A stretch of 61,974 bases of DNA from NCBI GenBank assembly GCA_903858935.1, contig CAIOKO010000152.1:1-61974 (forward strand). The letters run 5' to 3'. Positions 8,723 through 16,960 of this stretch are shown here, piece by piece (within the stretch, counting starts at the first letter, position 1; every line of letters starts with the position of its first letter). Source of the DNA: an uncultured Schlesneria sp. (GTDB taxonomy: Bacteria > Planctomycetota > Planctomycetia > Planctomycetales > Planctomycetaceae). The position numbers and the translations under genes are program-made. The notes below the pieces were generated by a model. That model did not search any database and had not been told where the DNA came from. It saw only the letters and a program-made list of their open reading frames with translations.

Positions 8723-10354
8723 ATGGAACTCAACTTGCCTCATCGACAACTTGCGATCGTCGTTTTCGGTCTTTTCACCGGATTGGTACTGGCAAACGAT
8801 ATCGTCCCTGGTGACCGGAAATGGGATTTTGAAGGGGAGTTTTCGGGAAAGCCCGCAGCTGGTTTTCGCACCGCTGTTGGCGATTGGACCGTTACGCAGG
8901 ATCGGAAGAATCAAGTCCTTGCCCAGACCGCGTCGAACGCAGACTCCGTTTTCAATCTCGTTCTCAGCTCCGATGTGCTCTATTCCGATCTGGAACTCAG
9001 CGTCCGTTTAAAAGCGGTTAAAGGGGTCGTCGATCAAGGGGGTGGTCTGGTTTGGCGCGTGAAGAATTCGCAGACATATTACCTGGCTCGTTTTAATCCG
9101 CTGGAAGATTCATTCCGCGTCTACAAAGTGGTGGATGGCAAGCGAATTCAACTCGGTAGTATTAAAGCTTCCGGCGATACCGACTGGCACACTCTCCGCG
9201 TCTCGATGCACGGCAGCAAAATCGGCTGTCACCTCGACGATACGATTCACCTCGAAGTTGAAGATACGTCGATTCGAGGCTACGGCCGGATCGGGCTCTG
9301 GTCCAAATCAGATGCTCATACGTACTTCGACGACCTGACGGCGAAGGGAACAATAATCGTTCCCAAACCTGCCGAAGCGATCACCGAAACAAAAGAATTC
9401 GAAATCAAAGGGGACCGCCCGTATCTCGGCGGTCATGAGGTCGATCTATGGGGACTTCGCTGCGGAAATGCCTTCTTCAGTGACGCAGTGACCGAACGCT
9501 TCATTCGTAACTTCGACAACATGAACGCTCATGGAATCAATCTGGTTGGGGCATACATCCAAGGCGTCAACGCGGGATTTCCCAACGGAGATGCTGGTCT
9601 GAACGGATTCAGCCGACACGGCGTGCTCTTGCCCGAAGTCGCTCGCCGCATGGAATGGCTGATTCGTGAAGCCGACCGATGTGGCATGGTTGTGATGATC
9701 GGAGTCATCACACCCCGCAAGGATCAAGACTTTTATGATGACGCCGCTATTCGAAAGGCGATTGAGGAGACGGCCCGCTTTCTGACCGAAAAGAAACTGC
9801 GCAATGTGTTCGTCAATCTGTGCGACGAATTCAATCACCCGTTAAGTGCCGACAAGCTCTTGATCCGTGAACCGGATGGTCCAAAGAAGAAGGCCCAAAT
9901 GACCGCCTGGTTCAAAGCGATCGCCCCGAACATCGAAGCGGGGGTCGGACCACATTGGAAAGCCGATACCGAAGATCATTATCCCTCAATGGACGTGCGA
10001 ATCATTCAGAAAGGTATGCCCATTCCGACAGAAGGATTCGTAGTGAATGTCGAACCGATTCGCGAAGACTATTTCCAGAACGATGGAATCTTTAATCAGA
10101 CCAATCTGGATGTCGTCTTCTCCAACTGTCGCAAGTATCTCGACGCACCGAATGCCGTCTTCATGTTTCATTCGGGCTTTGTGCAGGGAATTACCAACTT
10201 CAGCGGCACCGCACCACACGCAGAAATGGGCGGTTACGGAACCGGCCCGACCGACCGCGGGATTCGATTTTATTACGACTGGGTCCGCGACAACGTCGGG
10301 AAATGGGAATACCCCAATCACGTTCCGTCATCCGATTTTTCAATCAACCCTTGA
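8723..10354 (+). CDS. Exported two-domain protein: DUF1080-like jelly roll plus TIM-barrel hydrolase-like domain
   Basis: The product is 543 residues with a signal peptide (QLAIVVFGLFTGLVLAND). Residues about 30-215 form a concanavalin-like jelly roll of the DUF1080/3-keto-disaccharide hydrolase type (VWRVKNSQTYYLARF, GRIGLWSKSDAHTYFDDL). Residues about 225-540 look like a glycoside-hydrolase TIM barrel, with YLGGHEVDLWGLRCG, NMNAHGINLVGAY and NVFVNLCDEFNHP, where the Glu-Phe-Asn could hold the acid/base. No known family is certain. It likely acts on polysaccharide or glycoside outside the cytoplasm. I chose the ATG at 8723, directly before the signal peptide; a TTG at 8684 would add 13 residues unlike a leader. 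Confidence 0.8.
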   Translation: MELNLPHRQLAIVVFGLFTGLVLANDIVPGDRKWDFEGEFSGKPAAGFRTAVGDWTVTQDRKNQVLAQTASNADSVFNLVLSSDVLYSDLELSVRLKAVKGVVDQGGGLVWRVKNSQTYYLARFNPLEDSFRVYKVVDGKRIQLGSIKASGDTDWHTLRVSMHGSKIGCHLDDTIHLEVEDTSIRGYGRIGLWSKSDAHTYFDDLTAKGTIIVPKPAEAITETKEFEIKGDRPYLGGHEVDLWGLRCGNAFFSDAVTERFIRNFDNMNAHGINLVGAYIQGVNAGFPNGDAGLNGFSRHGVLLPEVARRMEWLIREADRCGMVVMIGVITPRKDQDFYDDAAIRKAIEETARFLTEKKLRNVFVNLCDEFNHPLSADKLLIREPDGPKKKAQMTAWFKAIAPNIEAGVGPHWKADTEDHYPSMDVRIIQKGMPIPTEGFVVNVEPIREDYFQNDGIFNQTNLDVVFSNCRKYLDAPNAVFMFHSGFVQGITNFSGTAPHAEMGGYGTGPTDRGIRFYYDWVRDNVGKWEYPNHVPSSDFSINP

Positions 10355-10480
10355 AGAAAGCTCGCAGGAAAAACCGCAAAAGAGTTTTGACCACGAATCT
10401 GACGAATCTCGGGAATAAGAATCAGAAGGAAACCCTGCTTGAGGGATAGCCGGTGAAGCAATGATGGAAAAGAGTATTTG

Positions 10481-10602
10481 CCACAGATGCACGCAGATTC
10501 ACACAGATAAACGCAAAAGAGAAAATACAGGAAAATGAGGTTGTCTAGTATTTTTCTCGCGCTTCATCTTTCTTATCTGTGTGGTTCTGTGTGCATCTGT
10601 GG
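10481..10602. repeat. Inverted repeat of the ccacagatgcac type, 30-base arms
   Basis: The arms 10481-10510 and 10573-10602 are complementary over 30 bases with three mismatches. They have the repetitive pattern ccacagatgcac / acacagataa and flank an AT-rich core. The element lies between convergent genes (stops at 10354 and 10619) and could end transcription from both sides. I see nothing coding in 10355-10618. Confidence 0.8.
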
Positions 10603-10618
10603 CTGAATTCTCTTAATT

Positions 10619-11434
10619 TTATCGTATCGCTTGAGCGACAACCGGTTTCACTGGCGAAGCAACCAGCGGGAATTTCAGCGTGAATGTTGTTCCGATTCCG
10701 ACGGCGCTTTCCACGCGAATCCGGCCTCCGTGTGCTTCCATGATGTCGCGAGCGAGCGAAAGGCCCAAACCGGTTCCACCCTGTCCCTGTTCGTCAGCGG
10801 TTTTCGTCGTGAAAAATGGTTCGAAGATTCGTCGCAATTTTTCCGGCGGAATCCCACAACCGGAATCCTGGATGCTGAGCTCGGCCTGACCTTGTTCCTT
10901 ATTCTGACGAACGGAGACGGTCAGATTTCCACCCTGCTCCATCGCCTGACGAGCGTTGACGATCAGATTCAGGATCACTTGTTGGACTTGCCCTGAATTC
11001 ACCGCAGCGAACGGATGGTCTTCGAATTTCGTCGTCAGCCTGACCCGGTAACGCTGCAAATCTTTTTCGACCAGCACCAGCACATCTTCAACCAGAGGAA
11101 CAAGATCCATCGGTTCTCGACGATCCCCCTGCTGTCTGGCATACGACAACATGCCGGTGGTGATTTTCGAAGCACGATGTCCTGCGGCGAGAATTTTCTC
11201 GAACGATTTGTCTCGCATCGCGGCGTCTTTGTGACGGATCCCCATCTTGGCGTAGTTGATCACCGTCATCAGAATATTATTGAATTCATGTGTGATCGAT
11301 GACGCGAGCACGCCAACGGAACTCATTTTTTGAGCTTGCAGCAATTGCTGTTGAAGAGATTGCACCTGTTGCTGAAGTTCAGCAATTCGTACTGCAGCCC
11401 GACGTTCGTCGAATTCAGAAACTGTGCTCTTCAT
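10619..11434 (-). CDS. Soluble orphan sensor histidine kinase
   Basis: This 271-residue kinase has no membrane segment and no recognisable sensor domain. Residues about 8-38 form a Gln-rich coiled coil (AELQQQVQSLQQQLLQAQK). The HisKA helix follows with SSITHEFNNIL (His near 49), then a full ATPase domain: N box LNLIVNARQAM, G1 QDSGCGIPP, F box FEPFFTTK and G2 GGTGLGLSLARDI. It resembles the catalytic half of NtrB-like kinases. No response regulator is adjacent. The signal may come through the coiled coil or a partner protein. The kinase call is firm; the pathway is unknown. Confidence 0.92.
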   Translation of the reverse strand: MKSTVSEFDERRAAVRIAELQQQVQSLQQQLLQAQKMSSVGVLASSITHEFNNILMTVINYAKMGIRHKDAAMRDKSFEKILAAGHRASKITTGMLSYARQQGDRREPMDLVPLVEDVLVLVEKDLQRYRVRLTTKFEDHPFAAVNSGQVQQVILNLIVNARQAMEQGGNLTVSVRQNKEQGQAELSIQDSGCGIPPEKLRRIFEPFFTTKTADEQGQGGTGLGLSLARDIMEAHGGRIRVESAVGIGTTFTLKFPLVASPVKPVVAQAIR

Positions 11435-11730
11435 GTCGGAAACGACCTTGTTGTAATCACGTGATGAGAGCTTCCTATTACTTTACTCGTCGAGTATCGG
11501 ACGACCGGGCAAGTCGACTTCACGCGCAAGACGTATCGATTGTTCTGCGTCTACTAACACCCGAGGGTCGTAGCGCGTACTCAAGTTGCGACGGGCAGGT
11601 AATTCAGAGAGGGTATACCGACTACCACGCAGTCTTGAGCTTAGGGCATCAGGCCCATTAGAAGCCAAACTCTGTCGGTAACGGACTTTCGGTCGAATGA
11701 GGAAACAGGAGGGGACCGTGCAAATTCCTC

Positions 11731-12137
11731 GTTTAACCCGCAGCCGCAGGAGGATCAGCGTTCAGCCGATCTTTTCGAACGTTGCCACAGCCTCGACTTG
11801 TCGCAATCCCTTAACGAGAAATGACGCCTCGGCGAACGGCAATTCCGCCGCTCTGCTCCCGCTTCTCTGCGAGGCGCGGTTAAACGATAAAACGTCGTTA
11901 TTGTTTAACCCGAAGCCATCGGCGCAGGAGGATCGGCGTTCAGCCGATCTCTTCGAACGTTGCCACAGCCCCGATTTTTCGCAATGCCACAAAGTGAAAT
12001 GACGCCTCGGCTAACGGCAATTCCGCCGCTCTGTTCCCGCTTCTCTGCGAGGCGCGGTTAAACGATAAGATGTCGTTATTGTTTAACCCGAAGCCATCGG
12101 CGCAGGAGGATCGGCGTTCAGCCGATCTCTTCGGATT
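11731..12137. repeat. Tandem array of about 178-bp units bounded by GTTTAACC/GGTTAAAC
   Basis: Two full units (11731-11885 and 11903-12063) and a truncated third (12081 to about 12137) follow one another. Each opens with gtttaaccc, contains the hairpin gatcggc-gttca-gccgatc, and closes with gcggttaaac. A spacer of 17 bases (gataaRaYgtcgttatt) separates the units. The steps are 172 and 178 bases; the first unit lacks six bases. Minus-strand frames of about 75 codons inside are repeat artefacts. A diverged single copy lies at 33167-33294. Confidence 0.85.
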
Positions 12138-12192
12138 TCGCTGTGCAAGAGATGTCAATGTGCCTTTTTTGCATTACTGGCCTGGCTGTTCT

Positions 12193-12290
12193 GGGGTCGG
12201 GCGTTCAAATTTAAAAATTGGCAGTTTCAGCGAATTTCAACAATAGATTGATCAAGTCGGCCAATTTTGAAAATTGAACACCCGACCCCC
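12193..12290. repeat. 96-bp palindromic element, copy A
   Basis: The ends are inverted repeats of about 30 bases: ggggtcgggcgttcaaattt at the left and tgaacacccgacccc at the right, with aaaattggc/gccaatttt inside. The centre is not conserved among copies. Other copies are at 24816, 45749 and 56117, and a right end at 39169. Confidence 0.85.
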
Positions 12291-12455
12291 TCTTATTGAC
12301 CCTCGCTGCAGCGGAAAATCAACGTACGTCTCGGTAAGATGCGTAGCCTATTCGACTCGCGTCAATCAGATTTAAGAATGCCGAGATTTCTTCAATGTCG
12401 GGCGCGAGGATCGTTTTGCAGATCGTTAGTGAATTTCTACAGGAACAGGAAACCG

Positions 12456-13250
12456 ATGAAAAAATCCGATTGGCTGATGGGTGTTGTATTAACCGCGTTC
12501 ATTTCAGGAGTGGGTTGTCCCGTGAATGCAGATGAATATCTCAATGGGATCGAGTGGAAAGAGCCACCTCTGGTCGTCCCCGCCGAAAACAACGGTGCAC
12601 CATCGGACGCCGTCGTCTTATTTAATGGCAAAGATTTTTCAGCCTGGCAGGGTGCCGACAAGTGGAAAATCGAAGATGGAGCAATGGTTTGCGTAAAAGG
12701 TGATATTCGGACGAAGGAATCGTTCGGAGACTGTCAGCTTCACATCGAATGGTCGGCACCAACACCTGCCACAGGAAACGGACAGGGACGTGGCAATAGC
12801 GGCATTTTCTTCCAGGATAATTACGAGTTACAGGTGCTGGATTCGTTCGAAAACAAGACCTATTTCGACGGTCAGGCGGGAGCCATCTACAAGCAGACCC
12901 CCCCGCAGGTGAATGCCACTCGCGCTCCCGGTACGTGGAACATCTACGACGTGATCTGGACTGGCCCCCGTTTCAACGACGACGGATCGTTAAAATCACC
13001 TGCGTATGTCACCGCCTTGCATAACGGCATCCTGATCTTGAACCATTTCGAGCTGAAAGGTGATACCCCTTTCAACCGTCCGCCACAGTACAAAAAGCAC
13101 GCTGAAAAGTTGCCAATTCGCCTGCAGGACCATAACAATCCGATGAGGTTCCGTAACATTTGGATTCGCGAAACCAAACCGACCATCGGAGTTCAGGCGA
13201 AAAAGCCGTTCCTACGTGACGACAAAGGGAACGAGAAGCCGATCGAATAG
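12456..13250 (+). CDS. Exported DUF1080 (3-keto-disaccharide hydrolase-like) protein
   Basis: This 264-residue protein has a signal peptide (MKKSDWLMGVVLTAFISGVG). One jelly-roll DUF1080 domain follows: VLFNGKDFSAWQG, the strand CQLHIEWSAP, NSGIFFQDNYELQVLDS, WNIYDVIWTGPRF and the C-terminal RLQDHNNPMRFRNIWIR. Such proteins are numerous in planctomycetes and act on or bind sugars outside the cytoplasm; some hydrolyse 3-keto-glycosides. The ATG at 12456 follows AGGAAACCG; the longer frame from 12339 would place extra residues before the signal peptide. Its stop lies 18 bases from the convergent AhpD-like gene. Confidence 0.9.
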   Translation: MKKSDWLMGVVLTAFISGVGCPVNADEYLNGIEWKEPPLVVPAENNGAPSDAVVLFNGKDFSAWQGADKWKIEDGAMVCVKGDIRTKESFGDCQLHIEWSAPTPATGNGQGRGNSGIFFQDNYELQVLDSFENKTYFDGQAGAIYKQTPPQVNATRAPGTWNIYDVIWTGPRFNDDGSLKSPAYVTALHNGILILNHFELKGDTPFNRPPQYKKHAEKLPIRLQDHNNPMRFRNIWIRETKPTIGVQAKKPFLRDDKGNEKPIE

Positions 13251-13268
13251 GTCACCTGACAAAACAGA

Positions 13269-13667
13269 TCAGACTGGCCGTTTGAATTTCTCGTCCACAG
13301 GGACCTGATATCCATTGGCCAGTCGATTTGTCATGTTGGCCGCACCGACGATACTCATTAGTTCACCGAACATGGCGTCGGTCATCCCCTTCTTAACGGC
13401 GGCTGCGCTGTGTGACGCGATGCAATAATCGCAACCATTCGTCGCGCTGACAGCGATATAGATCAGTTCACGCACAAGGGGGTCCAGTTCGCCCGGCCCG
13501 CCCATCACCTCTTTCAACATAGCCCAGGTCCGTTGAAGAGTGGGCGGGTGGTTGGCGATCGCCTTCCAGAAATTGTTGATCTCATCCGTTTGCCGCGTGG
13601 TCCGGATATCGTCATAGACCTCGCGAACCAGACCAGTACTTTGCTCGTATTCAATCAGTGATGTCAT
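13269..13667 (-). CDS. Carboxymuconolactone decarboxylase/AhpD-family protein
   Basis: The 132 residues match the all-helical CMD/AhpD family. The core is ELIYIAVSATNGCDYCIASHSAAAVKKG, which has the redox CxxC (CDYC) and the conserved His three residues later. This is the signature of peroxidase-related AhpD-like members. It is cytosolic and probably works in peroxide or alkylhydroperoxide defence. GGAAAGGA before the ATG at 13667 supports the start. It is a single gene, convergent with the DUF1080 gene. Confidence 0.9.
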   Translation of the reverse strand: MTSLIEYEQSTGLVREVYDDIRTTRQTDEINNFWKAIANHPPTLQRTWAMLKEVMGGPGELDPLVRELIYIAVSATNGCDYCIASHSAAAVKKGMTDAMFGELMSIVGAANMTNRLANGYQVPVDEKFKRPV

Positions 13668-13917
13668 GCGAAGATTCCTTTCCAGAAATCATGATGTCGC
13701 TCAATCAGGAACCAGTACAAAAACAAGCCCATAATCAATCAGACAGTCCCCGACCGTATTCAGACACGCTAGAGTAAACGGCGAAACATGTCAGATGCGC
13801 GACGATCTTTCTATTAAACTAGCACTTCGTTATGAATCAAGGCACGGCCTTGCTGACTGCATTCGATCATTTTCGCTCGCTTTGACTTCCGTTCAGATCA
13901 AACTTGAAAGAACCTCA

Positions 13918-15231
13918 ATGTTTGTTCGACTTCGTCCTCTTGGATTGGGGCTGATTGTTGTCACCGTGATTTCTCTGGCAGTCGGCGTGTCGCGTCCGGT
14001 TCGTTCCGGAAATGCTGTTGCCGACAGCTTGCGGGAAGCTGGTCCACTCAAGTGGTTTCGCGGCAATCTTCACACGCATTCCCATTGGAGCGACGGTGAC
14101 GACTACCCGGAAATGATCGCCGTCTGGTATCGCGACAAAGGCTACGACTTTCTTGTCTTTACCGATCACAACACCATCGCAGACAAAATCCGCTGGGTAG
14201 AGATTGCGCACACGAAAGGTGGAGAAGCGGCTTATGAAAAACTCAAAGCCAGATTTCCTGGCGATTGGATTGAAGAACGAAACAAGGACAACAAGCACGA
14301 AATTCGCCTGAAACGATTCGACGAAGTCTTCGCGAAGTTGAATGAAAAGGATAAGTTCCTGGTGATTCAGGGGGAAGAAATCAGCGACTCATTCGCCAAA
14401 CACCCCATTCACCTGAACGCATCCAATCTCGTCAGGACGATTCCCCCTCACGGTGGCAACAGCGTTTCAGAGACGATTCAAAATGACGTGAACGCTCTGC
14501 ATGCTCAGCGTGAACGAACTCGTCAGCCCATGATGATCCACCTCAATCATCCAAATTTTGCCTGGGGAATCACAGCAGAAGATCTGGCACCGATTCGTGG
14601 TGAGAATTTCTTTGAGGTCTATAACGGTCACCCGACTGTTTACAATCAGGGTGACGAAATTCATGCCTCCACAGAACGGATCTGGGACATTATTAATACC
14701 AGACGTCTGAGCGAACTTAGCCTGCCGCTACTTTTCGGTCTGGCCACTGACGACGGTCATTCGTATCACAATATCCCGTCTCGCGCGAGTGAACCTGGTC
14801 GGGGTTGGGTGATGGTTCTTGCGGAAAAACTTGATCCCGGAGCATTAATTCATGCGATGGAAGCGGGTCGTTTTTACTCGTCATCGGGTGTCACGCTTGA
14901 ACAAGTGGCGTTGACGGAGAAAAGTCTTGAAGTTTCGGTCCGCCCCGATCCCGATGCAACGTATACAATTGAATTTATAGGAACACGAAAAGGGTTCGAC
15001 CCCACGAGTGAACCTGTCGTCGATAAGGCAGGAAAATCTCTCCCTGTCACCAGAAAATACTCGAAAGACATCGGTGAAGTTCTAAAAACTGTGACAGGAA
15101 CGTCGGCGTCATACGCCTTTTCCGGGGACGAGCTGTATGTTCGAGCGAGGATTACCTCATCGAGACCTCATCCAAACCCGTCGGAAATCGGAGAACCTCA
15201 ACGAGCCTGGACGCAACCAGTCACGCCGTAG
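13918..15231 (+). CDS. Exported PHP-domain phosphoesterase-like protein
   Basis: The 437-residue protein begins with a signal-like segment (LGLGLIVVTVISLAVGV). The PHP metal site follows: FRGNLHTHSHWSDG (first two His), FLVFTDHNTI, the Glu in VIQGEEIS, HLNHPNF and a late ATDDGHSYHN. This is the usual set of His, Asp and Glu ligands for the di- or trinuclear metal site. Exported PHP proteins likely hydrolyse phosphate esters; the substrate is unknown. The ATG at 13918 is preferred because the longer frame from 13795 has no leader character. The TAG stop is the first part of the palindrome at 15228-15286. Confidence 0.87.
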   Translation: MFVRLRPLGLGLIVVTVISLAVGVSRPVRSGNAVADSLREAGPLKWFRGNLHTHSHWSDGDDYPEMIAVWYRDKGYDFLVFTDHNTIADKIRWVEIAHTKGGEAAYEKLKARFPGDWIEERNKDNKHEIRLKRFDEVFAKLNEKDKFLVIQGEEISDSFAKHPIHLNASNLVRTIPPHGGNSVSETIQNDVNALHAQRERTRQPMMIHLNHPNFAWGITAEDLAPIRGENFFEVYNGHPTVYNQGDEIHASTERIWDIINTRRLSELSLPLLFGLATDDGHSYHNIPSRASEPGRGWVMVLAEKLDPGALIHAMEAGRFYSSSGVTLEQVALTEKSLEVSVRPDPDATYTIEFIGTRKGFDPTSEPVVDKAGKSLPVTRKYSKDIGEVLKTVTGTSASYAFSGDELYVRARITSSRPHPNPSEIGEPQRAWTQPVTP

Positions 15232-15286
15232 CATGGGCTTCAGCCCGTGTGCCATCACAACTTGTGCGGGCTAAAGCCCACGCTAC
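15228..15286. terminator. Palindrome fitted exactly between two convergent stop codons
   Basis: The arms 15228-15247 (gtagcatgggcttcagcccg) and 15267-15286 (cgggctaaagcccacgctac) pair over 20 bases with few mismatches. The plus-strand TAG (15229-15231) is inside the left arm and the minus-strand TAA begins at the next base after the right arm. It is probably a shared terminator and belongs to the GGGCTTCAGCCC-type repeat seen in many genomes. Confidence 0.75.
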
Positions 15287-16648
15287 TTACCACTTTGTGG
15301 TGGCAGCACGTTCGAGAGTGAAGACCGCCGTTCCATTGCGGAACAGCGTCACAGTCCCCGTTGACTGACTGACGGTAATCGCCATGGCCAGCGTATGAGC
15401 TGAAATTGCGGCTGCCGTTTGATGTCGGGCACCGAGCCCATGAGGCAGGCCGGGCGGCGATGACTTGGGCATCAAGTAAGTCCCGGCGCTGAGAACGGTT
15501 CCATCACCCTGAATGATGAATGCCCCGTCGATCAGGGCGTACTCTTTCATTGTCTCACTCAAGCTGGGGTCGAGGACATTGCGAAGCTGTTTTGAGTATC
15601 CATGAAACGGGTTCAAGACCAGTTGTTGAGCGTTTCGCAAGACGTTGCGCGCGTCACCGACGACGAACATGCAGCCCACCGGATGTGCTTCGCGACCTTC
15701 GGCGGCAATTTCGACCGCCAGAGATAAGACCCTGAGCATGACTGCAGGGCGCACGATATCGATTCCACGACGATTTTTTTCGGACAACATGGCCCGGAAA
15801 TGGGCTTCCGGTTTTGTGACGGTGATACTGTCGAGCCGCCGTCCATCGGGGCCAGTAACACAAATCACACTGGTTTTTTCGTGCAGAAGGTTTTGTGATG
15901 ACGCGAGAAGTTGCCCGAGATTGGCTCGATCCATGCGGGAAAGCGAAGCATGTAAGCCTTCGAACACGTGAGTATCTTCACGATCGATTTGAAAATCTTC
16001 GCTGTGCTCCGTCGTGACGATCAGCAGCCGACCCTTCCATTGAGCCAGCGAATCCCACGGGACACTTTCGAGGCGGTCGATCGCGATCAGCAAAGCCTGT
16101 GCACCCAGCGATTCCACCAACTGCATCGCCTGCTTGACAATGACTTGCGTTAAACGCGGAATCCCAGGGAAACGGACGGGACGCTGATCTGGCTGAATTC
16201 CTGCTTTTGCCAGCAATAATGTATCGATCGTCTTGGTATCTTTCGCATCGATCAGTTGCTGTCGAAACTCGGGCAGCTTTAGCAGTTCAGCCAGTCCCGC
16301 GAGAACTTCGACATGCGTTTGTTGCAGTTTCCGTCCGATGACGAGCAACACGACGAGTTTCACGCTTTGGCCGCTGGGGACTCCATAATCGATCCCCGAT
16401 CGGCTTCGGCCGAGAACGACGCGAAAATCACCTTCCCAGTCGACGAAGGCGTGCGGCAGGGCAAAATCACTGGAAACAAGGGTTTGGGCAGCCGCTTCGC
16501 GTTCTTCAATTGCCTGCAGAACAGTATCCGGAGCGATCCCTTCGTCTTCCCAGTTAGCGGCTTGAACAAGCGCTCGAATGGCGGCAGGACGCTGTTTGAC
16601 CGACAGCTCCACGATCCGAATCGCACTGACCAAATCGCCAAAATCCAA
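15287..16648 (-). CDS. PTS EIIA type-2 / diadenylate cyclase (DAC) fusion
   Basis: This 453-residue protein joins two domains not usually found together. Residues about 1-150 look like a type-2 PTS EIIA (NtrN/EIIA-Fru type), with the phosphorylatable His in SDFALPHAF. Residues about 160-290 form an alpha/beta section (LGAQALLIAIDRLE, GRLLIVTTEH) like the pyruvate-kinase-C-like part of DacZ-type proteins. Residues about 310-445 are a DAC domain: HPVGCMFVVGD, then the catalytic DGAFII and GLGARHQTAAAIS, matching the DGA and RHR motifs. It should make c-di-AMP from two ATP. The start is TTG at 16648, eight bases after GGAGA. It is a single gene. Confidence 0.85.
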   Translation of the reverse strand: MDFGDLVSAIRIVELSVKQRPAAIRALVQAANWEDEGIAPDTVLQAIEEREAAAQTLVSSDFALPHAFVDWEGDFRVVLGRSRSGIDYGVPSGQSVKLVVLLVIGRKLQQTHVEVLAGLAELLKLPEFRQQLIDAKDTKTIDTLLLAKAGIQPDQRPVRFPGIPRLTQVIVKQAMQLVESLGAQALLIAIDRLESVPWDSLAQWKGRLLIVTTEHSEDFQIDREDTHVFEGLHASLSRMDRANLGQLLASSQNLLHEKTSVICVTGPDGRRLDSITVTKPEAHFRAMLSEKNRRGIDIVRPAVMLRVLSLAVEIAAEGREAHPVGCMFVVGDARNVLRNAQQLVLNPFHGYSKQLRNVLDPSLSETMKEYALIDGAFIIQGDGTVLSAGTYLMPKSSPPGLPHGLGARHQTAAAISAHTLAMAITVSQSTGTVTLFRNGTAVFTLERAATTKW

Positions 16649-16960
16649 TGTTTCGTCTCCGCTCGATCGTCACACAAGATGATGCCAACGCAACCGCCAA
16701 CGGTCTTATAGTTCAAGCCACTAAAACATGGCAACCGCGCTCGTCCGGATATTGCAAAAGAATCGATTGATCACGACACGTTTCGTCTGCCGCAAATTCT
16801 CGGTAATGTGAACGTCCGCTTTGTCAGTTTCTGATTCACGGTGCCACTGCTTCTCCAAAGACTCCTAAGCACTGGCACAGAATCTGATTTCGAAAACTGA
16901 CAAATCCGTTCGTTGATTTGACGCGCCCAAGAATCAATAGCAGCCAGTAGGATAGACATC
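16649..16960. other. Divergent intergenic region upstream of the cyclase fusion and an amidohydrolase
   Basis: These 312 bases separate two divergent genes, so both promoters should be here. I see no repeat of the families listed elsewhere and no convincing operator. The short frames that cross it have no ribosome binding site. Confidence 0.5.

Noticed and set aside
8259-9011. 250-codon plus-strand frame
   Set aside because: It runs through two repeat elements and into the N-terminus of the exported hydrolase in another frame.
11483-11668. 61-codon minus frame upstream of the orphan histidine kinase
   Set aside because: It starts at TTG without a ribosome binding site; the end looks protein-like but there is no supporting evidence.
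11762-12158. Two similar minus-strand frames of about 75 codons, as a small gene pair
   Set aside because: They are alike only because the DNA is a tandem repeat; no ribosome binding site or domain is seen.
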